Notes: a model not told the origin generated them from the letters alone. 48,598 nt of DNA from an uncultured beta proteobacterium (GCA_903920695.1 CAIXNB010000137.1:1-48598), one strand, 5' to 3'. Shown: positions 19,261-28,841, counted from the first letter of the stretch. Numbers and translations are program-made.

Positions 19261-19938
19261 CTAAGCGACGAGCGCCACCCGCATGGCATCGACCACAGAC
19301 TTGTAGTCGGGCTTGCCAAAAATGGCGCTACCGGCAACAAAGGTGTCAGCGCCGGCGTCAGCAACGCGGCGGATGTTGTCAACCTTGATACCGCCGTCCA
19401 CTTCGAGCCGAATGTCCTTACCGCAAGCCGTGATGCGCCGGCGCACATCCTCGATCTTGCGCAGACTCGATTCAATGAAGCTCTGCCCGCCGAAGCCGGG
19501 GTTGACGCTCATGATCAGGATCAGGTCGATGTCTTCGATTACCCATTCCAGCACATCGAGCGGCTGCGCCGGGTTGAAGACAAGGCCAGCCTTGCAGCCC
19601 TGCGCCTTGATGGCCTGGATGCTGCGGTGCACATGGCCCGAGGCGTCCGGGTGAAAACTGATGAAATCGGCACCGGCCTCGGCAAAAGCCGCCGCCAGCG
19701 CATCAACCGGCTGCACCATCAGGTGCACGTCAATCGGCACAGCAAGGCCGGCCGCGGTCTTGGCATGCGGCTTGAGCGCGCTGCAAATCATCGGGCCAAA
19801 ACTCAGATTAGGGACGTAATGGTTGTCCATGACGTCGAAGTGGATCCAGTCACAGCCGGCGGCAATGACGTTCTTGAATTCGTCACCGAGGCGGGCGAAG
19901 TCGGCCGAAAGAATGGAGGGAGCGATGCGGTAGGTCAT
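19261..19938 (-). CDS. rpe: Ribulose-phosphate 3-epimerase
   Basis: Interconverts ribulose 5-phosphate and xylulose 5-phosphate. The TIM barrel shows [32 protein letters not shown] (metal-binding His and Asp), [16 protein letters not shown] and LEVDGGI. The 225-residue length is normal. It is divergent from apaG with 62 nt between them. Its customary partner gph is 11 kb away, across the gsp cluster. Confidence 0.97.
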   Translation of the reverse strand: MTYRIAPSILSADFARLGDEFKNVIAAGCDWIHFDVMDNHYVPNLSFGPMICSALKPHAKTAAGLAVPIDVHLMVQPVDALAAAFAEAGADFISFHPDASGHVHRSIQAIKAQGCKAGLVFNPAQPLDVLEWVIEDIDLILIMSVNPGFGGQSFIESSLRKIEDVRRRITACGKDIRLEVDGGIKVDNIRRVADAGADTFVAGSAIFGKPDYKSVVDAMRVALVA

Positions 19939-20000
19939 GGCCGGATTCTAGACAGTGGAGGCCAGGGTGATCCCTCCAGGTTTCAGGATAGGATTGCGCC

Positions 20001-20393
20001 ATGTCCAAGTACCAGTTTCGCGTCAATGTGGCGCAGCGCTTTCTACCCGAGCAGTCCTCACCGGAGCAGGACCTGTTCGTATTTTCCTACACCGTCACGA
20101 TCACCAATACCGGTGAGGTGAGCGCCCAACTGATCTCGCGCACCTGGAACATCAATGACGCCAAGGGCCACACCGAGCGCGTCAAGGGCCTGGGCGTGAT
20201 CGGGCAGCAACCGCTGCTCAAGCCGGGCGAGTCCTTCGAGTACACCAGCGGCACACGCCTGCGCACTGCCACCGGCACCATGCACGGCAGCTTTTTCTGC
20301 GTCGCCGAAGATGGTGAGAAATTCGACACCGATATTCCGATGTTCGTGCTCGACGCGCTGAGTCCCAGCGGCGGCAAGCGCACGCTGCATTGA
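20001..20393 (+). CDS. apaG: ApaG/CorD family protein
   Basis: Small fibronectin-III-like beta-sandwich protein; the family is linked to Co2+/Mg2+ effects and found beside apaH in enterics, but its biochemical role is unclear. The 130-residue protein has the signature GLGVIGQQPLLKPGESFEYTSG and ends GTMHGSFFCVAEDGEKFDTDIP, both highly conserved. It starts at ATG 20001. Its stop codon TGA (20391-20393) shares its last base with the left arm of the inverted-repeat element that follows. Confidence 0.94.
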   Translation: MSKYQFRVNVAQRFLPEQSSPEQDLFVFSYTVTITNTGEVSAQLISRTWNINDAKGHTERVKGLGVIGQQPLLKPGESFEYTSGTRLRTATGTMHGSFFCVAEDGEKFDTDIPMFVLDALSPSGGKRTLH

Positions 20394-20629
20394 ACCTAGA
20401 TTCGGCAATTGACCGCTCATTTTTTCAGCATGTGCCTGTGAACACAGACTATTTCAGCGTTGTTGCGATTCACCAGTTGGGTGACAGCGCTACGCACCCA
20501 ATTGAGCCACTGGCAACGCGTCTGCGGGCGTTGCACCTCCTTGCAGGCAGTAGCCTGCGTCGTCGTCGCGCCTACGCAGCCACGCCGCCAGCGGCCCACT
20601 CGGGCGCGTCCAATTGCCGAATCTAGGTT
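20393..20629. repeat. 237-bp element with perfect 19-bp terminal inverted repeats (MITE-like)
   Basis: AACCTAGATTCGGCAATTG at 20393-20411 is repeated as its exact reverse complement at 20611-20629. Between them lie smaller hairpins: TTGGGTG/CACCCAA (about 20474-20498) and GCAGGC-AGTA-GCCTGC (about 20550-20565). The element exactly fills the gap from the apaG stop to 4 nt before the next ATG. It has no convincing coding content. Its size, termini and internal structure suggest a non-autonomous mobile element or a mobile structured RNA unit; no target-site duplication is evident beside the arms. Confidence 0.7.
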
Positions 20630-20633
20630 GAAG

Positions 20634-22667
20634 ATGAAACCCCCATACGACCTGCCGGAACTGCTAGCCGCGCTGGACCCGCAGGCCGAACTGGTGCAAC
20701 GCCACCTGTGGCTGATCGCCCTGTTGGAGTGGCTGCGCGGCGAGCGCAGCACTGTGGCGGCGACGCTGGCGCGCCTGAACCTGCTGCTCGACACGATGCA
20801 GGTTCGGCCACAGACGCAGTTGCGCCTGCAGGCCTGGTGGCAAACCATGCTTGACACGCTCGACGGCACGACGCTGCTGGCCGATTACGGTTTTTCGTCG
20901 CGTAGCGCCTTTCTCAGCGAGTTTTTCGAACGCGTGCGCTGCAAGCTCTTGCCCGGCACACCCGAGACCGCCGATGCCTCGGCACTGTTTTCGCTGGTTC
21001 TGTGCGATGCTTTTGACGCCCAATGGCTGGCCGCGCTCGATGAAGCCACGCTGCAGCGCATGGCTGACCTGCTGCTGCCCGCGACAACGCCGTCAGCAGA
21101 CCACAACGGCGCAGCGATTTCGCCCTGGCAAAACACACTGCTGGAGGCCATCACCTTTTGCACAAGCCAGGTTCGCGCGGCCGGCTTCTCACCCGAGTTG
21201 CGCCTGCGCATGAGCGCGCCAGCTCGCGAAGCCGGGCCTTTTCATGCCCTCGCCCACGACGTTGACCGCCTGCGCGACGCCTACCTCGCCTCACCACAAT
21301 ACGACAGTGCTGCACGACAGGCGGCGCTGCTGAATTTTCGCGAGCGACTCGAAGCCTGCCGCCAGGCGGCAGCTTCGGTCTACACCCATCTGGACGCCCA
21401 CGGGATTTCAGTCAACCTGGTATTTCAGCTGCGTCAGATGCGCGAACGGGTGCTGCGCATCCGCGCCCTGATCGACTGCCTGCTCTCGGCCAGCCCGAAC
21501 AGCAGCACGGCGCGGCTGCTCGCACACCTGGTGCTGGTTGGACAGGAACGGCGCAGCCTGGGCGCGCTGATCGCTGCCAACACCTCGCTGCTGGCAGCCA
21601 AGGTGGCCGAGCGCAGTTCCGAGGCCGGCGAGCACTACATCACGCGCAGCGCCAGCGAGTACCGCGACATGCTGCGCCAGGCGGCGGGCGGTGGTGCTCT
21701 GACCGCCTTGACCACCTGGATGAAGTTTGCCGTGATGGCGCTCGGGCTGTCGGCCTTCTGGAGTGGTTTTTGGGCTGGTGCCGCCTATGCCCTGAGCTTT
21801 GTCGTGATCCAGTTGCTGCATTTCACACTGGCGACCAAACAACCGGCCATGACGGCACCCGCCATGGCGGCCAAGCTCAAGGACCTGGGCGACCCGAACG
21901 CCTTCAAGGCCTTTGCCGACGAAGTCACCCACCTGGTGCGCTCGCAGGTTGCAGCCGTACTGGGCAATGTGCTGCTGGTGTTTCCGGCCGTGCTGCTGAT
22001 CTCAGCTGCGCTACAGCAATTGACCGGCCGACCGATGATCGACCTGAAAGAGGCCGAGCATGTGTTCCATTCGCTCACGCTGCTCGGGCCCACCGCACTG
22101 TTCGCCGCCTTCACCGGCGTCCTGCTGTTTGCCTCCAGCATCATTGCGGGCTGGGTTGAAAACTGGTTCGTGCTGCACCGGCTCGACTCCGCGATGCGCT
22201 ACAACCCGCGCATCACCGCCGTGTTGGGCCGAGCGCGCGCACAGCGCTGGGCCGCCTTCACGCGCCTGAACATCTCGGGCTTTGCCTCCAATATTTCGCT
22301 CGGCTTCATGCTCGGGCTAGTGCCGGCGTTTGCCGGCTTTTTCGGCCTGCTGTTGGAAGTGCGCCATGTCACCCTGTCGGCCGGACAACTGGGCGCGGCC
22401 TGCGCGAGCGTAGGCTGGAACGTTGTCTATGAGCCGGCGCTGTGGTGGGCGGTCGCCGCCTTGCCGCTGATGGGAGCGCTGAACCTGCTCGTGAGTTTCT
22501 ACCTGGCCTTCCGTCTGGCCCTGCGCGCCCACAATGTCACCGGCATTGATCGGGTTCACGTGACACAGGCCATCGCGCAGCGCTGGCGCCACGCGCCCCT
22601 GAGTTTTTTCTTGCCGACGCGCGACCCACTGACCTTGCCAGCGACAAAGGATGGAGACTGTGGGTGA
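20634..22667 (+). CDS. Gcr-like 'site-specific recombinase' family membrane protein
   Basis: The start ATG 20634 gives 677 residues beginning MKPPYDLPELLAALDPQAEL; the reading back to 20460 runs into the inverted-repeat element. The protein matches my recollection of the betaproteobacterial family annotated 'site-specific recombinase' (Neisseria Gcr). Its N-terminal half is alpha-helical and soluble-looking. The C-terminal half has several clear membrane spans (about 420-450, 505-525, 550-575, 610-640, 655-670 in the longer frame's numbering). I see no tyrosine- or serine-recombinase catalytic signature. The true function is unknown. It overlaps thiL. Confidence 0.75.
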   Translation: MKPPYDLPELLAALDPQAELVQRHLWLIALLEWLRGERSTVAATLARLNLLLDTMQVRPQTQLRLQAWWQTMLDTLDGTTLLADYGFSSRSAFLSEFFERVRCKLLPGTPETADASALFSLVLCDAFDAQWLAALDEATLQRMADLLLPATTPSADHNGAAISPWQNTLLEAITFCTSQVRAAGFSPELRLRMSAPAREAGPFHALAHDVDRLRDAYLASPQYDSAARQAALLNFRERLEACRQAAASVYTHLDAHGISVNLVFQLRQMRERVLRIRALIDCLLSASPNSSTARLLAHLVLVGQERRSLGALIAANTSLLAAKVAERSSEAGEHYITRSASEYRDMLRQAAGGGALTALTTWMKFAVMALGLSAFWSGFWAGAAYALSFVVIQLLHFTLATKQPAMTAPAMAAKLKDLGDPNAFKAFADEVTHLVRSQVAAVLGNVLLVFPAVLLISAALQQLTGRPMIDLKEAEHVFHSLTLLGPTALFAAFTGVLLFASSIIAGWVENWFVLHRLDSAMRYNPRITAVLGRARAQRWAAFTRLNISGFASNISLGFMLGLVPAFAGFFGLLLEVRHVTLSAGQLGAACASVGWNVVYEPALWWAVAALPLMGALNLLVSFYLAFRLALRAHNVTGIDRVHVTQAIAQRWRHAPLSFFLPTRDPLTLPATKDGDCG

Positions 22668-23634
22668 ATTTGAACTGATCGAACGTTTTTTCAAGCGACC
22701 AGCAGGCCGGACGGCTCTCGGCGTCGGCGATGACTGCGCCCTGCTGCAACCCGCACCCGGCACCCAACTCGCAATCTCCAGCGACATGCTGGTCGAGGGC
22801 CGGCACTTTCTCTCCACCGTGGACCCGCGCAAGCTCGGACACAAGGCGCTGGCCGTGAACCTGAGCGATCTGGCCGCCTGTGGCGCCCGGCCGCTGGCTT
22901 TCACGCTGGCGCTGGCGTTGCCACGCGCCGACGCGGCCTGGGCCGCGCCCTTTGCGCAAGGCCTGTTCGCACTGGCCGATGCCCATGGCTGCGAACTCGT
23001 GGGCGGCGACACAACGCAAGGGCCACTCAACATCTGCATCACGGTGTTCGGCGAGGTGCCGATCGTGAATGGCCGCTCGCAGGCCCTGCTGCGCAGCGGC
23101 GCCCAGGCCGGTGACGAGCTCTACCTCAGCGGCACGGTCGGCGATGCGCGCATGGCGCTGGAAGTTTTTCGCGGCACGCTGGCGCTGCCGGCTGCGGTGT
23201 TCGAGGCCGCGCGTGCTCGCATGGAACAACCGACGCCGCGCGTCGCACTCGGCATGGCTTTGCGCGGCATTGCCACAGCGGCGATTGATATCAGCGACGG
23301 CCTGCTCGGCGACCTCGGCCACATCCTCAAACAGTCCGGTGTCGGCGCCACGCTGCAGGCCGACATCGCGGCCAGCCGGGTCGCGGCGCACGCACAATGC
23401 AGCGACTTCACCCAATCCCAGTGGCGCGACTGGGCGCTGTCTGGCGGCGACGATTACGAACTGCTGTTCTGCGCCCCAGCGTCACAACGCAATGCGGTCA
23501 CCGCCGCCGCCCAAGCCAGCCAGACCACCGTCACCTGCATTGGCCGCATCGACGCCGAGCGCGGCCTGCGCCTGCTCGATGATGCCGGCCAGGCCCTGCC
23601 CAATCGCTATGCCTCGTTCGATCACTTCGCTTGA
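22660..23634 (+). CDS. thiL: Thiamine-monophosphate kinase
   Basis: Phosphorylates thiamine monophosphate to the active cofactor thiamine diphosphate. The 324-residue AIR-synthase-like protein has GVGDDCALL, SSDMLVEGRHF, LAVNLSDLAACGARP, GGDTTQG and AIDISDGLLGDL, then LSGGDDYELLF, the complete family set. GTG at 22660 begins the conserved GEFELI with AGGA 8 nt upstream. ATG at 22651 is three codons earlier but sits directly on the AAAGG. Both overlap the end of the upstream gene. No TPP riboswitch is visible. pgpA follows 3 nt after. Confidence 0.95.
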   Translation: MGEFELIERFFKRPAGRTALGVGDDCALLQPAPGTQLAISSDMLVEGRHFLSTVDPRKLGHKALAVNLSDLAACGARPLAFTLALALPRADAAWAAPFAQGLFALADAHGCELVGGDTTQGPLNICITVFGEVPIVNGRSQALLRSGAQAGDELYLSGTVGDARMALEVFRGTLALPAAVFEAARARMEQPTPRVALGMALRGIATAAIDISDGLLGDLGHILKQSGVGATLQADIAASRVAAHAQCSDFTQSQWRDWALSGGDDYELLFCAPASQRNAVTAAAQASQTTVTCIGRIDAERGLRLLDDAGQALPNRYASFDHFA

Positions 23635-23637
23635 ACC

Positions 23638-24189
23638 ATGACCGCCAACACCTCCCTGCCTGGCGCCCCAGTGCGCCCCACAGCCGGCTTCATGCTGGCG
23701 CAGCCGGCGCACTGCATCGCGCTCGGCTTTGGCTCGGGCCTGAGCCCACTGGCGCCCGGCACCATGGGCACGCTCTGGGCCTGGCTCGCGTTCTGGGTGC
23801 TGCAGCCCTGGATGAACGACCTGCGCTGGGCCGCTCTGATTGCCGCTTCGCTGCCCTTGGGCTGGTGGGCTTGCAGCGTGACGGCAAAACACATGCGTGT
23901 GCTCGACCCCGGCAGCGTGGTCTGGGACGAGATCGCCGCCTTCTGGCTGGTGCTGTGGCTGGTGACACCGGCTGGTTTCTGGGCTCAGTGTGTGGCCTTT
24001 GCCCTGTTCCGTTTCTTCGATGCCGTCAAACCCGGACCGGTCGGCTGGGCCGACCATTTGTTCCACGATGTCGATGCCGTGGCTAACCCGGCGGCGTGGC
24101 GCAAAGCGGGTTTTGGCATCATGCTCGACGACTTTGTGGCCGCCGGTTGCACCCTGCTGGTGATCGCCGCCTGGAGATTCTTTCAATGA
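23638..24189 (+). CDS. pgpA: Phosphatidylglycerophosphatase A
   Basis: Inner-membrane phosphatase that makes phosphatidylglycerol from its phosphate. The 183-residue protein has GFGSGLSPLAPGTMGTLW, VWDEIAAFW, FRFFDAVKPGP and GIMLDDFVAA, the conserved acidic and glycine motifs of PgpA, and about four membrane spans. It lies between thiL and pncC, the common proteobacterial order, and overlaps pncC by 4 nt. Confidence 0.95.
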   Translation: MTANTSLPGAPVRPTAGFMLAQPAHCIALGFGSGLSPLAPGTMGTLWAWLAFWVLQPWMNDLRWAALIAASLPLGWWACSVTAKHMRVLDPGSVVWDEIAAFWLVLWLVTPAGFWAQCVAFALFRFFDAVKPGPVGWADHLFHDVDAVANPAAWRKAGFGIMLDDFVAAGCTLLVIAAWRFFQ

Positions 24190-24689
24190 CCGATCTGACA
24201 CCTGGCGCGCCGACTGGTACGCCCGATCTGGCGCGCCGGCTGGCCGATTCTCTGCTGGCCAAGCAACTCAAACTGGTAACGGCCGAGAGTTGCACCGGCG
24301 GCATGATCGCCGCTGCCTGCACCGATCTGGCCGGCTCCAGCGCCTGGTTCGAACGGGGTTTCATCACCTATTCGAATGACGCCAAAATGGAATTGCTCGG
24401 TGTCGAGGAACGCATCCTGCGCCGCGCCGGCGCGGTTTGCGAAGGCGTGGCGCGCGCCATGGTGCAAGGCGCCCTGAGCCATGCCAAGGCGCGGGTGGCG
24501 GTGGCTGTCACCGGGGTCGCCGGCCCGACCGGCGCCAGCCCGTCCAAGCCGGTCGGCACCGTCTGGTTCGGCTTTGCCGTGCCGGGTCAGGTGCTCACCG
24601 AGAAATGCCACTTTGAGGGTGACCGCGCGGCGGTGCGCGCTGCCACCGTGCAGCATGCATTCACCCGACTGCTGGAACTACTGGCGTAG
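24186..24689 (+). CDS. pncC: Nicotinamide-nucleotide amidase (CinA C-terminal domain)
   Basis: Deamidates nicotinamide mononucleotide in the pyridine nucleotide cycle. The 167-residue protein is the stand-alone CinA C-terminal domain, with TAESCTGGMIAAACTDLAGSS, RGFITYSNDAK and AVTGVAGPTGASPSKPVGTVW. It begins at ATG 24186, which overlaps the pgpA stop (ATGA). It lacks the N-terminal MoCF-like domain of full-length CinA, as usual in Proteobacteria. A repeat element follows its stop. Confidence 0.93.
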   Translation: MTDLTPGAPTGTPDLARRLADSLLAKQLKLVTAESCTGGMIAAACTDLAGSSAWFERGFITYSNDAKMELLGVEERILRRAGAVCEGVARAMVQGALSHAKARVAVAVTGVAGPTGASPSKPVGTVWFGFAVPGQVLTEKCHFEGDRAAVRAATVQHAFTRLLELLA

Positions 24690-24691
24690 TC

Positions 24692-24782
24692 GTCATTACG
24701 GACTTGATCCGCAATCCATGGATCCCGCATGCCCCTGGATCCCGGATCGGGTCCGGGATGGCAACCAAGGGGGACAGGATGA
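24692..24782. repeat. REP-like palindromic repeat between convergent genes
   Basis: A second copy of the family at 9400-9533, sharing the CGGACTTGATCCG core (24699-24711) and its GTCAT and ATCCA flanks. It also contains a strong hairpin, ATCCCGGA-TCGGG-TCCGGGAT (24739-24759). It fills the gap between convergent pncC and the nitroreductase gene, where it could work as a bidirectional transcript end, although no T run follows. Confidence 0.72.
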
Positions 24783-24787
24783 CAACA

Positions 24788-25966
24788 TCAGCTGCGAATG
24801 AAATCCTGCATCGGTCGGCGTGGTGCCGGCTCCACCGGCGGCGCGTAGCCGACGCGCGCCCACATCTGCACCGTCTGGCCCGGTCGCGCGGCACTTGTCA
24901 GGGCGTGGATCTCAGCATAGGGCTTGTCCTGTTCGGGGTATTCCTGCAAGGCCTGTGACAGCGGATGCATGGCGACATCGTGCGCCGTCGCTGCAAGTTG
25001 CACGCGGGCGTAAGCCCGACCGGCGTTGACCTGCGTCACGCGGTCGTTACCCTCGGTCACGATCCACAAGAAGCCCGGCGTCGAGTCGAGCTTCTGAGCA
25101 AAGTCCTTGACCTGACTGGTCGTCGCGTAGGCGTCTGGCGCGGGCGCCTTGCTGCGGTCGAGCAGGCCCAGGCGCGCCAGCGCGACGGCCATCGGATCCA
25201 GCAAACTAAGACCGTCGCGATGCGCCACGACCTCAGCGCTACCGACGCGCAGCACATCGAAGGACTCCATGATGGTGCGCGACGTCGTCAGCTCAATGCG
25301 CCAGGCCTCCAGCGCGATCCGGCGGTGCGTGACGAGTGCAGTGCTCTCTTCGACGCCAACCTGCCCAAAGCGCAGCGCATGCGGCTGCACCGCCGCCGCC
25401 ATCGCCTGCCATGCTGCAGACGGCACGGCGCGCTGCAGATCGTAGGCATTGCGGTTGGTATGGCGGCGCAGGATCTGCGCAAACAGCGGGTCTTTGTGCA
25501 CCGTCGCATCGGGCCGGAGCTGGATGCGCGCCACCGGGCGCGTATCGAGCTTGTCCGGACCAAACGTACCTTCGGGGAACAGGGTGATGTCGGCGCGCAG
25601 GCCGCGCTCGCGCGCTGCCAGATCGAGCAACTCCAGGAGCGTGCCGTGGCTCATCATGATCTGGCGCGACAGAGGATCGGTCTGCGGCAACAGGCGTTGC
25701 AAGTCACAGCGCAAGACGATTTCATCGGGTCGGCTCAGGTCAGCAATCCAGGACTGCAGATTGTGCGAATGCGGCGCCAGAATCGCATAGCTCAGCAGCC
25801 AGCGCCGCAGGTCAGGTCCGAGCGCGACGTCGGCTGCGGGTCCGCGCCAGGCTTCGATGGCCTCGGGCGGCATGACGGAACTGCAGCCCGCCAGGCCAAG
25901 CGTACTCACGGTGGCAGTCATGACGATGCCACCACCGGCGATGCGAACAAAGTTTCTGCGTTTCAC
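24788..25966 (-). CDS. Tat-exported nitroreductase-like lipoprotein (Acg-type)
   Basis: The 392-residue protein starts at GTG 25966 with GGAGGAG 7 nt upstream. The N-terminus has a twin-arginine motif (KRRNFVRIAGG) then a hydrophobic stretch ending in a lipobox LGLAGC with Ser after Cys27. This predicts a folded, cofactor-bearing protein exported by Tat and lipidated, probably sorted to the outer membrane. The body resembles the Acg-type nitroreductase fold: APHSHNLQSWIADL, RQIMMSHGTLLELLDLAARERG, RRHTNRNAYD and QVNAGRAYARVQLAA. Substrate is unknown. It lies 44 nt downstream of the epimerase-like gene, probably one transcript under the divergent LysR gene. Confidence 0.78.
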   Translation of the reverse strand: MKRRNFVRIAGGGIVMTATVSTLGLAGCSSVMPPEAIEAWRGPAADVALGPDLRRWLLSYAILAPHSHNLQSWIADLSRPDEIVLRCDLQRLLPQTDPLSRQIMMSHGTLLELLDLAARERGLRADITLFPEGTFGPDKLDTRPVARIQLRPDATVHKDPLFAQILRRHTNRNAYDLQRAVPSAAWQAMAAAVQPHALRFGQVGVEESTALVTHRRIALEAWRIELTTSRTIMESFDVLRVGSAEVVAHRDGLSLLDPMAVALARLGLLDRSKAPAPDAYATTSQVKDFAQKLDSTPGFLWIVTEGNDRVTQVNAGRAYARVQLAATAHDVAMHPLSQALQEYPEQDKPYAEIHALTSAARPGQTVQMWARVGYAPPVEPAPRRPMQDFIRS

Positions 25967-26010
25967 GCCAAGTCTCCTCCAACGAAAATGAACAACCAGG
26001 AGTTCGTTGC

Positions 26011-27018
26011 TTATGCAGCCTTGGTCAAGGCTTTGACCGGCACGGACGAAAGCAGGCCCAGATCAGCCAGTGCCGCCTTCGCGGCCAGCGCCAGCGGCGT
26101 ATGCAACTCAACACCAATCAAAGCCGTCAGCTTGTCGTTGGCCAGCGCATGCGGTGTCTGCCACAGGTACTGCATCTCGGCGAGTTCGCGAAACATCGGT
26201 ACCGCCCAGCCCAGCGACTTGATCAGCCACCAGGGCATCGCAGCGCGCTTCAATGCGGCCTGCCCCTTCGACCAGCCATGCTCGCACGCCAGCGGCGTCA
26301 AAGTCGCCATCCAGTCAGCGGCGCTCAGGCTATAGCCTTTGAAGTGGAACACCTCAAAGGGCTGGAAGCGCCCAGGCTCAAGCAGGGTGCGACTGGCCAC
26401 TCGCTCGAAGACAAAGGCCAGATCTGGCAAGTAGGCCCAGGCCGTGGAAACCTCCCCGGTGCCGGGATAACTGAACTTGCCCTGGCGCAAGTCTTTGGCC
26501 AGGGCCAGGTCAAACCAGCTGCCGCGGCCGTTGCCAAAGAAATCACCAGCGCGCACCACGATGCTGTTCAATCCTGCACTCTGGCTCATCTGGCGCAGGC
26601 GCTGCTCCATCGCGACGCGGATGCGGCCCTTGCGCGTGTCGGCGTTCTGCGCCGTGTCCTCGCGCAGCACGGCGGGCATGCCGGAGCCAAAGTTGTAGAC
26701 ATTGCCGGGCAACATCAGCCGGGCGCCAAGTTGGGTGGCGAGCGCAATCGCCTGCTCCAGCGCCGGCAGAGCTTGTTGCTCCCATTGGGGGTAAGGCGGA
26801 TTGACGGCATGAACAACTACAGCGCTACCTTGCGCCGCTTGCGCCAGCGCCGCGCCATCGCTCAAGTCCATGAGCAGCCACTCAATGCCCGAATCCGCCG
26901 GTGCTGGCGCGCCCGGCCGCACCTGACCCAAAACGCGCCAACCGGCACTGGCAAAGGCACGGGCCGCCGCTAAGCCGAAACGGCCGCGTGCGCCCAGAAT
27001 CAATACCGTTGATTTCAT
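26011..27018 (-). CDS. NAD-dependent epimerase/dehydratase-family protein (atypical SDR)
   Basis: The Rossmann fold protein starts MKSTVLILGARGRFGLAAARAF, with a GxRGRxG nucleotide-binding loop. ATG 27018 has GGGAGG 6 nt upstream; the longer reading to 27126 only crosses the promoter region. Length is 335 residues. It has AQGSAVVVHAVNPPYPQW and LPGNVYNFGSGMP segments, so it belongs with NmrA/extended-SDR type proteins, where the Tyr-x3-Lys motif is degenerate. The substrate cannot be read. It is divergent from a LysR gene with a dyad between them. Confidence 0.78.
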   Translation of the reverse strand: MKSTVLILGARGRFGLAAARAFASAGWRVLGQVRPGAPAPADSGIEWLLMDLSDGAALAQAAQGSAVVVHAVNPPYPQWEQQALPALEQAIALATQLGARLMLPGNVYNFGSGMPAVLREDTAQNADTRKGRIRVAMEQRLRQMSQSAGLNSIVVRAGDFFGNGRGSWFDLALAKDLRQGKFSYPGTGEVSTAWAYLPDLAFVFERVASRTLLEPGRFQPFEVFHFKGYSLSAADWMATLTPLACEHGWSKGQAALKRAAMPWWLIKSLGWAVPMFRELAEMQYLWQTPHALANDKLTALIGVELHTPLALAAKAALADLGLLSSVPVKALTKAA

Positions 27019-27074
27019 CGATTTCCTCCCTGTGATCTTTGTGAACATCACTGAATCCCTGTGGAAGTATTGTC

Positions 27075-27093
27075 GGAACAGAGCGCTTGTTCC
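27075..27093. promoter_or_regulatory. Candidate LysR operator (GGAACA-N7-TGTTCC dyad)
   Basis: A perfect 6-bp inverted repeat with a 7-nt centre lies in the 110-nt space between the divergent epimerase-like and LysR genes. LysR-type regulators usually bind interrupted dyads of this kind between themselves and their target. Assigned from position and symmetry only. Confidence 0.4.
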
Positions 27094-27128
27094 ACAATTG
27101 CATGAACCGCCATAACACGAATGCATTT

Positions 27129-28028
27129 ATGAATACCGACCCGAGCCACGGCTTTGACTGGAGTCTGGTGCGCTCATTTCTGGCAGCGCTCGACGAGGGC
27201 AGTCTGCTCGGCGCAGCGCGGCTGTTGCGCATGAGCCAGCCCACTGTCGGGCGCCACATCGCGGAGTTGGAAAGTCAACTCGGTGTGGTGCTATTCGAAC
27301 GCACTGGGCGCGGTCTGTTGGCCACCACCACCGCACTGCAACTGGCAGAGGCAGCACGCGACATGGAAGCGGGCGCCCTGCAACTGGCGCGCACCCTGTC
27401 CGGCGCGCAGGCGCAAAGCGCCGGCACGGTGCGCATCACCGCCAGCGTGCCGGTAGCGGTGCAATTGCTGCCGCCGATTCTGGCCGCTATGCGCCAGACC
27501 CTGCCAGACGTGCAAGTCGAGTTGGTGGCGAGCAACCAGATCAGCAACCTGCTGCGCCGTGAAGCCGACATTGCCGTGCGCATGGTGCGCCCGGACCAGA
27601 CGTCGCTGATCGCGCGCAAGCTCGGTGATGTGAAGGTCGGCGCCTATGCCCACCGCGATTACCTGGCACGCAGCAGCCCCATACACCAAGCCACCGATCT
27701 GTTGCAGCACGAACTCATTGGCGGTGACGCCGACCCCGCCATCCTGCAGGGTTTTGCCGCCATGGGCTACCCGGTCACACCGGCTGCTTTCGCCCTGCGC
27801 AGCGATGACCTCATCGTGCAGTGGCAGGCCGTGCGCGCCGGACTGGGCATTGGCTTTTGTGCCGATTACATGGCACGCAATGATCCCGCCATACTGCCGG
27901 TGCTACCAGGTCTGCTCAAGATCCCGCCGCTGCCGATGTGGCTCGCGGTGCATCGTGAAATTCGCACCAACACACGCATCCGGGTCGTGTTCGACTTTCT
28001 GGCCGACGCCCTGCCCAAGCTGCTCTGA
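27129..28028 (+). CDS. LysR-family transcriptional regulator
   Basis: DNA-binding regulator with an N-terminal winged helix-turn-helix (FDWSLVRSFLAALDEGSLLGAA at about 8-29, recognition helix MSQPTVGRHIAELESQLG) and a C-terminal effector-binding domain. ATG 27129 gives 299 residues. ATG 27102 and TTG 27087 are open upstream, but none has a clear ribosome-binding site. It is divergent from the epimerase-nitroreductase pair and is the probable regulator of both. Confidence 0.9.
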   Translation: MNTDPSHGFDWSLVRSFLAALDEGSLLGAARLLRMSQPTVGRHIAELESQLGVVLFERTGRGLLATTTALQLAEAARDMEAGALQLARTLSGAQAQSAGTVRITASVPVAVQLLPPILAAMRQTLPDVQVELVASNQISNLLRREADIAVRMVRPDQTSLIARKLGDVKVGAYAHRDYLARSSPIHQATDLLQHELIGGDADPAILQGFAAMGYPVTPAAFALRSDDLIVQWQAVRAGLGIGFCADYMARNDPAILPVLPGLLKIPPLPMWLAVHREIRTNTRIRVVFDFLADALPKLL

Positions 28029-28043
28029 AAGTGAGCCTAAGCC

Positions 28044-28841
<798 letters not shown>

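Noticed and set aside
20460..20633. N-terminal extension of the Gcr-like protein
   Set aside because: The in-frame extension reads the inverted-repeat element, is unlike a family N-terminus, and a good ATG exists at 20634.
22640..22670. TPP riboswitch for thiL
   Set aside because: thiL overlaps the preceding gene and has no leader long enough to hold a THI element.
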